DNA of 13,176 nucleotides from Candidatus Didemnitutus sp. GTDB lineage: Bacteria; Verrucomicrobiota; Verrucomicrobiia; Opitutales; Opitutaceae. The notes under the pieces are model-generated. The model ran no database searches. It was not told where the DNA came from and was given only the letters and a program-made list of their open reading frames with translations. Made by a program: the position numbers and the translations under genes. The stretch spans positions 1 to 13,176 of the forward strand of contig JAUXOH010000393.1 in assembly GCA_030682505.1 (NCBI GenBank), written 5' to 3'. How positions within the stretch are numbered: position 1 is the stretch's first letter; every line of letters starts with the position of its first letter. Below are positions 1 to 6,940 of the stretch, piece after piece.

Positions 1-2344
1 CAATCTGGCGGTAACCGATGCCACCGATGGGCGACGGCGTGCGGGCGAAACATTCTTCAACCACCTTGTTGCCGATCCCAATGGCTTCAAAGATCTGCGC
101 TCCGCGATAGCTCGCGATCGTGCTGATCCCCATTCGGGCCAGCACCTTCAAGAGTCCGGCCTCCACCGCCTTCTTGAAATTCTTCTCGGCGTCCCCGGGC
201 GGCGCGGGCTGGGCCAGTTTGCCCTGCTGGGCGAGTTCGCGCACGGTCGCGAGCGCGAGGTAGGGATTCACCGCGTTGGCCCCGTAGCCGATGAGGCAGG
301 CGACGTGATGCACTTCGCGCGCCTCGCCCGTTTCGGCAACCACATCGCACTTCAGGCGCAGGCCGGCCCGGATGAGCCGGTGTTGCACGGCACCCGTGGC
401 GAGAAGCATTGGGATCGCTGACTTCGTCGGCGACAGGCCCCGATCGGAGAGAATCAGAATCTTGGCGCCCTGGTTCTCGACCGCATTGAGGGCGCGTTGC
501 GCGAGATCGTGCACCGCTTCCGCGAGGGAATCGGGACCGGCATCGTTGTCCCACAGGACGGAAAGCCGCACGACGCTGTTGCGGAACAGGGGCACGGCGG
601 ACAGCGCTTCGACCTCGTGATCAAACAGGATCGGCGAATCGAGCGTGAGCACACCACTCGGTGCGAGGGCCGTCTCGAACAGGCTCATGCGCGGCCCGAG
701 CGAGGCCCCCAGCGACATGACGGATTTTTCGCGAATGGAATCGATCGGCGGGTTGGTGACCTGCGCGAAGAGTTGTTTGAAGTAGGTGTAAAGCAGGCGG
801 GGCCGGCGCGAAAGTACGGCCAGCGGCGTGTCGTCACCCATCGAGCCGGTCGGCTCCAGCCCATCGGCCAGCGGCCCCAGGACCAGTTCCAGCTCCTCGG
901 TGTCGTAGCCGAAGGCAAGTTGCTGTTGGAGAATCGTCGCACGGTAGGACGCGGGCGGAGTGATGATCTCGGCTTCGGGCGCGGCGGCGGCAAACTTCTG
1001 CAGATTGGTCAGGTGGCGATCGCACCAATCCTTGTAGATCGGTTTCTCGGCGATCTCCGCCTTGATGTCCTCGTCCATCAGCACGCGCTTGTTCTCAAGA
1101 TCCACCGCGATCATGCGGCCCGGTCCGAGCCGGCCGGATTGCACCACTTGCCCCGGCAAATCGGGCACCAACCCGGTTTCGGAGGCGAGCAGGAGATGCC
1201 CGTCGTCGTAAAGTTTGAACCGGGCCGGGCGCAGGCCGTTGCGGTCGAGCGTCGCGCCAACCACGCGGCCGTCGGAAAACACCAGCGCCGAGGGGCCGTC
1301 CCACGGTTCCATCATCAGCGAATGGTATTGGAAGAAAGCCCGCGCCTCTTCACTGAGGCGCGGATTCTGTTCCCACGCCGGCGGCGCCATCATCATCATG
1401 GAGTGGAGCACGGAGCGCTCGCCGAGCGCCAGGATCTGGAGCACGTTGTCAAAACTCGCGGAGTCGGACATGCCGGCCTGCACCACGGGGTGCAGATCGG
1501 CAAAGCGACTGGCCCAAGTGCCGCCGGTCATCGCACGTTCGCGGGCCTGCATGCGCGCCCGGTTGCCGCGCACCGTGTTGATCTCGCCGTTGTGCCCCAG
1601 CAGGCGGAACGGCTGCGCCAGATTCCACGTTGGAAACGTGTTGGTGGAATAGCGCTGGTGAAAAATCGTGAACGCCGTCGTGTAGCGCGGGTCGCGCAAA
1701 TCGGGGAAGAACCGGCGCACCTCCGGCGCATTGAGCAGACCCTTGTAGACGATGGTGCGCGCCGAACAGCTGCAAATGTAGAAATCGTCCAGTCGCGCCG
1801 CGCCGCAGCGACGCTCGGCGACTTTCTGGGCGAGGAACAGATGGCGCTCGAATTCGTCGTCATTCGCGTCGTCGAGTCGCGCGATGATCGCTTGCAACAC
1901 GAGGGGCCGCGTATCGGCCGCCTTGCGTCCGAGAATGGAAAAATCCACCGGGACCTCGCGCCATGCCACGAAGCCAAGTCCTTCCTCCTTGATCGACTCG
2001 ATGACGATCTTGCGGATCTGGGCCTGCGCGAGGTCGTTGTCGCGCGGCAGAAAAAGCATCGCGACGGCCAGATCCTTGTCCTTCGGCACGGCACTGACGT
2101 TCAGGGTGGCCAGATGCGCGCGGATCAGCTCGTAGGGCAGTTGCGTCATCACGCCCGCGCCGTCGCCGGTGGAAGAATCAGCGTCAATGGCGCCCCGATG
2201 CGCGAGCGCTTTGAGCGCGGTCAGACCATGTTTGAGCACGTCATGGGTGCGAAAACCGTCGGTGCGGGCGATGAAACCCACACCGCAGGCATCATGCTCG
2301 AACTCGCGATCGTAAAGCGGCGACGGGATGACACTGGGATGCAT
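1..2344 (-). CDS. gltB: Glutamate synthase large subunit, N-terminal ~781 residues (cut by left edge)
   Basis: Large (alpha) subunit of glutamate synthase, which takes the amide of glutamine and 2-oxoglutarate to make two glutamates. The first residues after the start lead into EHDACGVGF, where Cys20 would be the N-terminal nucleophile of the class II glutamine amidotransferase domain after removal of a short propeptide. HRG and GDGAG follow at about 49-64, then HQRYSTNTFP near 228 and LGHNGEINT near 247, all hallmarks of the amidotransferase domain. The central domain follows, and the reading ends in a PSPIGGIG segment just before the FMN/2-oxoglutarate domain, which lies outside the window together with the Fe-S region. 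Full proteins are about 1,500 residues, so roughly half is here. I chose the ATG at 2344 because AAGG lies about 5 bases upstream; an in-frame GTG at 2356 is possible. Whether the donor is NADPH or ferredoxin cannot be told from this part. It is divergent from the small membrane protein gene. Confidence 0.96.
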   Translation of the reverse strand, partial: MHPSVIPSPLYDREFEHDACGVGFIARTDGFRTHDVLKHGLTALKALAHRGAIDADSSTGDGAGVMTQLPYELIRAHLATLNVSAVPKDKDLAVAMLFLPRDNDLAQAQIRKIVIESIKEEGLGFVAWREVPVDFSILGRKAADTRPLVLQAIIARLDDANDDEFERHLFLAQKVAERRCGAARLDDFYICSCSARTIVYKGLLNAPEVRRFFPDLRDPRYTTAFTIFHQRYSTNTFPTWNLAQPFRLLGHNGEINTVRGNRARMQARERAMTGGTWASRFADLHPVVQAGMSDSASFDNVLQILALGERSVLHSMMMMAPPAWEQNPRLSEEARAFFQYHSLMMEPWDGPSALVFSDGRVVGATLDRNGLRPARFKLYDDGHLLLASETGLVPDLPGQVVQSGRLGPGRMIAVDLENKRVLMDEDIKAEIAEKPIYKDWCDRHLTNLQKFAAAAPEAEIITPPASYRATILQQQLAFGYDTEELELVLGPLADGLEPTGSMGDDTPLAVLSRRPRLLYTYFKQLFAQVTNPPIDSIREKSVMSLGASLGPRMSLFETALAPSGVLTLDSPILFDHEVEALSAVPLFRNSVVRLSVLWDNDAGPDSLAEAVHDLAQRALNAVENQGAKILILSDRGLSPTKSAIPMLLATGAVQHRLIRAGLRLKCDVVAETGEAREVHHVACLIGYGANAVNPYLALATVRELAQQGKLAQPAPPGDAEKNFKKAVEAGLLKVLARMGISTIASYRGAQIFEAIGIGNKVVEECFARTPSPIGGIGYRQI

Positions 2345-2401
2345 AGCACCCTTCACGGTAGCACGAATCACGCCGAGACCGAGACAACCTTGTGACATAG
2401 G

Positions 2402-2875
2402 TTGGGTTATAAGCAATTGGGCTCTCTGTTTGACCACGACGAATCTGGCGGCGCCTTCCCCGGGAAGAATCCGCTTTTGCCTGAGGCGATTTTCGCCAAG
2501 CTCATCCGCATGGCTGAAGTGCCTTCCGCGCCGCACAGGAAATATGAATTGAAACCCGCCGTGTTTGAGCGGCTCAACGTGCCACCGTCCGATCCCGCGC
2601 GCCCGACCACGCCGGACGTGTTCACTCTCCAACGTGATTTGCGCGAACGCGAAATCGCCGCTGGCTTGGACGCGCTCGCTCCACCGCGCCGGGCCCAATA
2701 TTCCCGACGGAAGCGCGATTTCTGGCTGATGCTCCTGCTGATCGACGGTCCGCTCGGCACCGCGACGTGGTTCGCCCGCAACGACCCGATCGCCCTTGTT
2801 CTGGCCGGCTCCGGACTAGTCCTGACGACCATTGGACTCATCTGGGTGATGTGGTTCGTCATGAGCGATTATTGA
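2402..2875 (+). CDS. Hypothetical small membrane protein, two C-terminal helices
   Basis: A 157-residue product that I do not recognise. Residues 1-100 are hydrophilic and proline-rich, with a charged stretch (LQRDLREREIAAGLD) that may be helical. A basic patch (RRAQYSRRKRD) then precedes two hydrophobic segments, about 107-123 (WLMLLLIDGPLG) and 129-154 (rich in Leu, Val, Gly, Ile and Trp). A soluble cytoplasmic N-terminus anchored by a helical hairpin is the simplest reading, with the basic patch on the cytoplasmic side. The start is uncertain. The frame is closed by TGA at 2393; candidates are TTG at 2402, TTG at 2417 and the first ATG at 2510 (a 121-residue form). Codon use looks coding before the ATG, so I kept the long form. 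It is divergent from gltB across 57 bases and convergent with pheA. No function can be assigned. Confidence 0.68.
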   Translation: MGYKQLGSLFDHDESGGAFPGKNPLLPEAIFAKLIRMAEVPSAPHRKYELKPAVFERLNVPPSDPARPTTPDVFTLQRDLREREIAAGLDALAPPRRAQYSRRKRDFWLMLLLIDGPLGTATWFARNDPIALVLAGSGLVLTTIGLIWVMWFVMSDY

Positions 2876-2942
2876 GGACGCACGGCACCGCTTCGCGGGG
2901 CGTTTGGATTCGCCGGCGGCCCTGACCGTTTGCCTTGGTCCC

Positions 2943-4025
2943 CTAGCCCTTCAGCGTCGCGGCGGGATAACTCCCGAGCCATTTCACAAGGGGGCAGTGG
3001 CGACTGATTTCCTTCAACGCCTTTTGCATCATCGGATCATTGTAGTGCCCACTCACATCGAGAAAGAAAATGTAGTCCCACGGCCGCAATCGGCTCGGGC
3101 GTGACTCGATCCGCGTGAGGTTGAGTTTGCGACGGTTGAACGGATGCAGTGCCTTCAACAACGCGCCCGGTTCATGATGCAGCGAAACCAACAGGCTGGT
3201 CTTGTCGCGACCGCTGCCGGCCGAACCAGACGGTTCGGGCCCAAGAATGCCGAAACGCGAGGTGTTGTTCTTTTCGTCCTGAATGCGCGCCGCCGCCACC
3301 GGCACGCCGTAGCGTTCGCCGGCGAGTCGGGGGCCCACGGCCGCCGCACCCTTCTCTTGCGCCGCGCGTTGCACACCCAGGGCCGTGCTGTCGACATCGA
3401 TCAATTGCGCGTGGGGCAGGTGCCGCTGCAACCAGCGGCGACATTGCCCGAGCGCCTGGTCCTTCGAATAGACCTTCCGGATTTTCGTCAGCGGCTCGTT
3501 GGACAGCAGGGTGTGATCGATCTCGATCTGCACCTCCGCGATGATCTTGAGCGGCGTTTCGACGAAAAGATCCAGCGAGTCGCGGACGGAGCCTTCGCTG
3601 GAATTCTCAATCGGCACGACGCCGTAGTCCGCCTCACCCTTTTCCACGGCGGTGAACACATCGGTAAGCGACGGCATCGGCCGGTAATCGACGCTCGCGC
3701 CGAACTTCTTCAGGGCGGCGGCATGCGTGTTGGTCGCCTCAGGTCCGAGATAGGCCACCACCAGTGGCTTCTCGAGCGCCAGCGCTGCCGACATGATCTC
3801 GCGGTAGATCGCCTGCAAGGCGGCCGGCTTGAGCGGGCCCTGATTGACCTCCGCCACGCGCCGCAGCACGTCGGCCTCACGCTCGGCCACATAGATGCGA
3901 CCGCGCGCGTCGCGCTTCACTTCGCCGATGCGCTGCGCCAACTTGAGCCGGGCATTGAGCAACTTGACGACGCGCAAATCGAGCGCGTCGATTTTTTTGC
4001 GAATCTGGGAGAGTTCCTTTTTCAT
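2943..4025 (-). CDS. pheA: Bifunctional chorismate mutase / prephenate dehydratase
   Basis: Converts chorismate to prephenate and then to phenylpyruvate, the committed steps of phenylalanine synthesis; cytoplasmic. Three domains in 360 residues. Residues 1-85 are an AroQ-type helical chorismate mutase (QIRKKIDALDLRVVKLLNAR, with Arg9, Arg26, Lys37 and Glu50 at the expected places). Residues 88-262 are prephenate dehydratase, starting AYLGPEATNTHAA, with VVPIENSSEGSV at 136-147 and NNTSRFGILG at 253-262. Residues 275-355 are an ACT domain with GALL (287-290) and the phenylalanine-binding ESRP signature (307-310). Where many relatives have T-R-F in the dehydratase site this one has T-S-R-F. The length matches the mutase-dehydratase fusion of other bacteria. 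The start codon overlaps the stop of the upstream DAHP synthase gene (ATGA), so the two are probably translationally coupled. The ACT domain predicts feedback inhibition by phenylalanine. Confidence 0.96.
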   Translation of the reverse strand: MKKELSQIRKKIDALDLRVVKLLNARLKLAQRIGEVKRDARGRIYVAEREADVLRRVAEVNQGPLKPAALQAIYREIMSAALALEKPLVVAYLGPEATNTHAAALKKFGASVDYRPMPSLTDVFTAVEKGEADYGVVPIENSSEGSVRDSLDLFVETPLKIIAEVQIEIDHTLLSNEPLTKIRKVYSKDQALGQCRRWLQRHLPHAQLIDVDSTALGVQRAAQEKGAAAVGPRLAGERYGVPVAAARIQDEKNNTSRFGILGPEPSGSAGSGRDKTSLLVSLHHEPGALLKALHPFNRRKLNLTRIESRPSRLRPWDYIFFLDVSGHYNDPMMQKALKEISRHCPLVKWLGSYPAATLKG

Positions 4026-5074
4026 GAGCGGGTGGAGACGGGTTGCGGACGGACAATCTTGTGCAGGGCGCGAGCCCGGACGATCATCTCAGTGAGCACG
4101 GTTGGTGTCACCGCTTGTTTCGGGTCATCGCCAATTCCGTGCGACGGGCTGACGTGCGCTTCGATGCAGAGGCCATCGGCCCCATAGGCAACGGCGGCCA
4201 GCGCCGCGGCCGGTACATAGACCGCCTTGCCGACGGAATGCGACGGATCGACGACCACCGGTGCCCAGGTCTTTTCTTTCAACAGCGGCGTCATCGACTC
4301 GTCCGGATGGTTGCGGTAGCCATCAAGCGTGGGTTGCGTGCCCCGCGGACAGAGGATGACGTTTGGATTGCCGAAAGCGGCGATGTATTCGGCCGCGGAA
4401 ATGAACTCATTCAAAGTGCCGTTGTGAATGCTGCGCTTGAGCAGGACGGCCGTGGTCCGACCGGCAATCGCCCGGCCCACCTGCCGCAGCAAGGAGTAGT
4501 TGAGGGCGTTGCGCGCTCCGATCTGCAATACCTGCACGCCCGCATCGAGTGCGAGGTTGATGTGCTCCGACTCCATCACCTCGGTCACGACCGGCAGCCC
4601 GGTGCGCCGCGACGCATCCATCAGAATCTCCAAGGACCCCGCATCACCCTGAAAGCTATAAGGGTTGGTGCGGGGTTTCCAAACCCCGCCGCGAATCAGG
4701 TTGGCGCCGGCCTCCTTCACCGCCAGCGCGGTCTCGAGAAAATACTGCGGATTCTTCGGGTCAATCGTGCACTGGCCGGCGATCACGAGCAACTCTTCGC
4801 CAAGCGTGACGTTGCCAATCTGCCAGCGGTGGTGCGCGAGGTCAGAGCGCCGGTCCATCAGCTTGAACGGCGATTGGATGCGATCGATCCGATCAACGTA
4901 TTCCAAGCCCTCGATGCGATTGATCATCAGTTCATCGCGCTCATCGCCCACGATTGCATAGATCGTGCGCACCGCCCCGACGATGGGCTGAATCTTGCAA
5001 TTGAACTCTGTCACGATGGCCGTGATTTCGTTCAATTGCCCGGGGGTCAGACGGTTGTTCTTGGGGAGGATCAT
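4022..5074 (-). CDS. aroF: 3-Deoxy-7-phosphoheptulonate (DAHP) synthase with N-terminal regulatory domain
   Basis: Condenses phosphoenolpyruvate with erythrose 4-phosphate, the first step of the shikimate pathway. Residues 1-75 resemble the ferredoxin-like regulatory domain fused to the Thermotoga-type (AroA I-beta) enzymes. The barrel follows, with IAGQCTI (Cys102), RGGVWKPRTNPYSFQG (128-143), QIGARN (184-189), LLKR (211-214), VVDPSH (His279), IEAH (Glu305) and DD at 316-317. Cys102, His279, Glu305 and Asp316 are in register with the four metal ligands of the Thermotoga maritima enzyme as I remember it. Several usually conserved spots differ: GQC for GPC, CPRG for CERG, and LLKRSI for LLKRGM. 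It is therefore a divergent member but should be active. The 350-residue length is normal for the fused form. No clear Shine-Dalgarno site precedes the ATG, which lies 17 bases after the U-tract of the upstream terminator. It is first in an operon with pheA and sits under a Phe/Tyr leader peptide. Confidence 0.93.
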   Translation of the reverse strand: MILPKNNRLTPGQLNEITAIVTEFNCKIQPIVGAVRTIYAIVGDERDELMINRIEGLEYVDRIDRIQSPFKLMDRRSDLAHHRWQIGNVTLGEELLVIAGQCTIDPKNPQYFLETALAVKEAGANLIRGGVWKPRTNPYSFQGDAGSLEILMDASRRTGLPVVTEVMESEHINLALDAGVQVLQIGARNALNYSLLRQVGRAIAGRTTAVLLKRSIHNGTLNEFISAAEYIAAFGNPNVILCPRGTQPTLDGYRNHPDESMTPLLKEKTWAPVVVDPSHSVGKAVYVPAAALAAVAYGADGLCIEAHVSPSHGIGDDPKQAVTPTVLTEMIVRARALHKIVRPQPVSTRS

Positions 5075-5090
5075 GGCGGACGTGGGGGTG

Positions 5091-5125
5091 GAAAAACAAA
5101 AGAGCCGCCCGGAAGGGGCGGCTCT
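5091..5125 (-). terminator. Intrinsic terminator in the aroF-pheA leader (attenuator 3:4 hairpin)
   Basis: Read on the minus strand, a perfect 10-bp inverted repeat has arms AGAGCCGCCC (5125-5116) and GGGCGGCTCT (5110-5101) around a CTTCC loop. It is followed at once by TTTGTTTTT (5100-5092), a canonical rho-independent terminator. It stands only 17 bases before the aroF start codon, and about 208 bases after the glgA stop, with a Phe/Tyr-rich leader gene in between. A terminator so close in front of a biosynthetic gene makes little sense as a plain gene end and fits a conditional attenuator. Its simple end-of-glgA role is the alternative. Confidence 0.92.
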
Positions 5126-5185
5126 GGTGCTTAAATCTGGAAAATCAGTTTATGCTTCGAGATGGCCGCCCGTGTTTCGCGGGGC
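5116..5185 (-). promoter_or_regulatory. Antiterminator and alternative hairpin of the aroF-pheA attenuator
   Basis: Within the leader gene, GGGCGGC (5171-5165, codons Thr21-Gly23; segment 2) is identical to the start of the terminator's 3' arm. It is therefore fully complementary over 7 bases to GCCGCCC in the terminator's 5' arm (5122-5116; segment 3), and pairing 2:3 would break the terminator. Segment 1 is GCCC at 5185-5182, just after the last Phe codons; it can pair with GGGC (5171-5168), extendable by two G-U pairs. A ribosome stalled at Phe15-Phe16 (5191-5186) would cover segment 1 and leave 2 free, giving antitermination. A ribosome reaching the stop codon at 5152-5150 would cover 2, so 3:4 forms. 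The sequences are seen; the mechanism is inferred by analogy with the E. coli pheA and trp leaders. Confidence 0.78.
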
Positions 5186-5233
5186 AAAAAAGCCGGCGAA
5201 CGCAAAAAAATAATCGGCGACGTAACGAATCAT
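5150..5233 (-). CDS. Phe/Tyr-rich attenuation leader peptide of the aroF-pheA operon
   Basis: A 27-codon open frame, ATG at 5233 and TAA at 5152-5150. Residues 4-16 hold seven aromatic residues out of thirteen: Tyr4, Tyr8, Phe9, Phe10, Phe12, Phe15 and Phe16, with the core YFFAFAGFF. The rest is ordinary (Ala, Gly, Pro, Arg). This is the same idea as E. coli PheL, a short leader with a run of Phe codons before phenylalanine genes. The gene ends 24 bases before the terminator's 5' arm, and its Phe run lies 15 bases before the antiterminator segment, which is the right geometry for a ribosome-stalling sensor. Both Tyr and Phe codons are present, so the leader may sense either charged tRNA. No Shine-Dalgarno site is visible before the ATG; an in-frame GTG at 5257 would give a 35-residue form. 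It is too short for ordinary gene callers and probably unannotated. Confidence 0.85.
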   Translation of the reverse strand: MIRYVADYFFAFAGFFAPRNTGGHLEA

Positions 5234-5264
5234 CAGGTCAATCGGTGGCGGGAGCACCGGCCCC

Positions 5265-5270
5265 TGTCAA
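5265..5270 (-). promoter_or_regulatory. Possible -35 box for the aroF-pheA leader transcript
   Basis: A perfect TTGACA reads on the minus strand in the glgA-leader gap. The -10 position 17-18 bases on (5247-5241) is CACCGAT, a poor match to TATAAT. If used, the start of transcription would fall almost on the leader ATG (5233), giving a leaderless or nearly leaderless message. A TATGAC at 5296-5291 is another possible -10 but lacks a good -35. Offered as a candidate only. Confidence 0.25.
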
Positions 5271-5303
5271 TGCTGCCCTCCCACCTGCGTGTCATACTGC
5301 GTC

Positions 5304-5325
5304 GCCATCGTCGGGCGACGACGGC
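5304..5325 (-). other. Strong hairpin just after the glgA stop codon
   Basis: On the minus strand GCCGTCGTC (5325-5317) pairs with GACGATGGC (5312-5304) over 9 bp including one G-U pair, around a GCCC loop. It begins 8 bases past the glgA stop. No T-run follows, so it is not a standard intrinsic terminator. It could protect the glgA message 3' end or act with a factor. If it does not terminate, glgA transcripts would run into the aroF-pheA leader. Confidence 0.4.
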
Positions 5326-5332
5326 AGGCCGA

Positions 5333-6805
5333 TCATTCCACGAAGGCTTCGCCCGTGCGCGCGGCAATCGCCCACCGATAGGAATCGACATAGCGGGCGG
5401 CATTGGTCTGCCAGGAAAAATCCACTTTCATCCCGCGCAGTTGCATCGCGCGAAGCTCGGCGGGTCGATCATAGTAAGTGGCGCACGCCCGGCCGATGGC
5501 CTGGTAAAGCGCAGCCGAATTGGCTTCGCGGAACAGGAAGCCGGTACCCTGATCGGCGCCGGCCACGTAATCCTGCACGGTATCGACCAACCCCCCGGTG
5601 GCCCGGACCACCGGCACGGTGCCGTAGCGCAGCGCATACATTTGCGTCAGTCCGCACGGTTCCGCCCGGCTGGGCATCACAAAAAAATCACTGCCCGCCT
5701 GAATCAGACGCGCGAGTCGGGGATCGAAGCCGATGTGCGCTCCGATTTTTCCCGCAGAGCGCTCGGTGCCGGTCCGGAAAGCATTTTCCACGCGCGCGTC
5801 GCCGCTGCCGAGGATGGCAAACTGCACCTGCATCCGCTCGGTAATGTGGCCAACGGACTCCGCCAAGAGATCGAGCCCCTTTTGGTGCACCAGTCGGGCC
5901 ACCACGCCGAAAACCGCAATCTTCGGATCCACCACGAGGCCAAGTTGCTTTTGCAACGCCGCTTTGCAGACGGCCTTGCCCTCCAGTTTATCCGCCGAAA
6001 AATTCGCCGGCAAGGCCGTGTCGGTTGCCGGATCCCAGTTCGCGACATCGACGCCATTCAAAATTCCCATGAGGTCGGCTCCGCGCACGCGCAAGACGTC
6101 ATCCAATCCAAAGCTTCCTTCCCGCGTGCGAATCTCCCGCGCATAGGTCGGACTCACGGTGGTGATCTTCGACGAGTGATAGAGCCCCGCCTTCAGCATG
6201 TTGACGTGGCCGCGGCTCTCGAGGCTGTCGCTGCGATATTCGCTGACCGGCAGACGGGCAAAATCCACGATCCCAAAGGGCGCCTGTCCCTGATGCTCAA
6301 TATTGTGAATCGTGAAAACAGTCGCGCTGCGCCCGAGCGCGGAGTCGCGCAACGTGGTGTTCAGCATCACCGGCAATAAACCGGTGGTCCAATCGTGGCA
6401 GTGAATGACATCCGGGATCCACTGCAGTTGTTCGCACAGCGCGAGGGCCGCCCGGCAAAAAAAGGCGAACCGAAACACATTGTCCTCGGCGTCACTATAC
6501 ACCTCGCGCCGGCCAAAATATTCCTCGTGCTCGATAAAATATGCCGGCACTTCTGCCCCCGGCAGCGCCGTCTCCCACGTCCGCGCCCAACGCGCCTCCG
6601 CGCCCACATCCACTCCGAGGGGCTCTTGGCGGGCCTTCCACTCGCCCACACGCTTCGTTGAACCGTAGAGCGGGCAGACCACCCGCGCATCGTGACCCAG
6701 CGCTGCCACCTCTTTCGGCAATGCGCCGACCATGTCCGCCAATCCGCCAACTTTGACGAAGGGATCAACCTCAGGGGACACGAACAGAATCTTGAGTCGG
6801 CGCAT
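5333..6805 (-). CDS. glgA: Glycogen synthase (ADP-glucose glucosyltransferase)
   Basis: Transfers glucose from ADP-glucose to the growing alpha-1,4-glucan; cytoplasmic, GT-B fold, family GT5. The N-terminal domain begins LKILFVSPEVDPFVKVGGLADMVGALP, where Lys18 of KVGGL matches the ADP-glucose-binding KTGGL lysine of E. coli GlgA. HCHDW and TIHNIEHQG follow in the middle of the N-terminal half. The C-terminal Rossmann half carries VARLVHQKGLDLL, then PSRAEPCGLTQMYALRYG and VVRATGGLVDTV around 378-410, the donor-site signature. The 490 residues compare with about 477 in E. coli. ATG at 6805 is preceded directly by an in-frame GTG (6808); either could be used. It is on the same strand as the downstream aroF block but separated by a 99-base gap, a hairpin and a terminator, so it is probably its own unit. 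No other glg gene is visible. Confidence 0.96.
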   Translation of the reverse strand: MRRLKILFVSPEVDPFVKVGGLADMVGALPKEVAALGHDARVVCPLYGSTKRVGEWKARQEPLGVDVGAEARWARTWETALPGAEVPAYFIEHEEYFGRREVYSDAEDNVFRFAFFCRAALALCEQLQWIPDVIHCHDWTTGLLPVMLNTTLRDSALGRSATVFTIHNIEHQGQAPFGIVDFARLPVSEYRSDSLESRGHVNMLKAGLYHSSKITTVSPTYAREIRTREGSFGLDDVLRVRGADLMGILNGVDVANWDPATDTALPANFSADKLEGKAVCKAALQKQLGLVVDPKIAVFGVVARLVHQKGLDLLAESVGHITERMQVQFAILGSGDARVENAFRTGTERSAGKIGAHIGFDPRLARLIQAGSDFFVMPSRAEPCGLTQMYALRYGTVPVVRATGGLVDTVQDYVAGADQGTGFLFREANSAALYQAIGRACATYYDRPAELRAMQLRGMKVDFSWQTNAARYVDSYRWAIAARTGEAFVE

Positions 6806-6940
6806 CACCTAGAATCAGTCCCAACTTGCAGTCGGTGCCGAGTCAAAATTGTTGGAAACTTCTCCGGTTGATGGCGTGCCGGGACCACGTCTGACGCGAG
6901 CCATTCAAATTCGCCTCAAGCGAACGCCTTCCAAGCGTGA

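Noticed and set aside
497..2395. 632-residue open frame on the plus strand
   Set aside because: It is antisense to gltB; its His/Arg-rich translation has no motifs, and the minus strand shows the full glutamate synthase signature. A high-GC shadow.
3144..5134. Two long plus-strand frames (3144-4187 and 4043-5134)
   Set aside because: They lie opposite pheA and aroF, which have clear catalytic motifs; composition is typical of antisense shadows.
5091..5233. T-box riboswitch for the aroF leader
   Set aside because: No room for the long stem I/specifier architecture and no T-box consensus seen; a translated Phe-rich frame explains the region better.
5162..6379. 405-residue plus-strand frame
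   Set aside because: Antisense to glgA and to the leader peptide; no recognisable domain.
6910..6924. Hairpin TTCGC/GCGAA after the FAD oxidoreductase stop
   Set aside because: Only 5 bp with a short TTTG tail; too weak to call a terminator.
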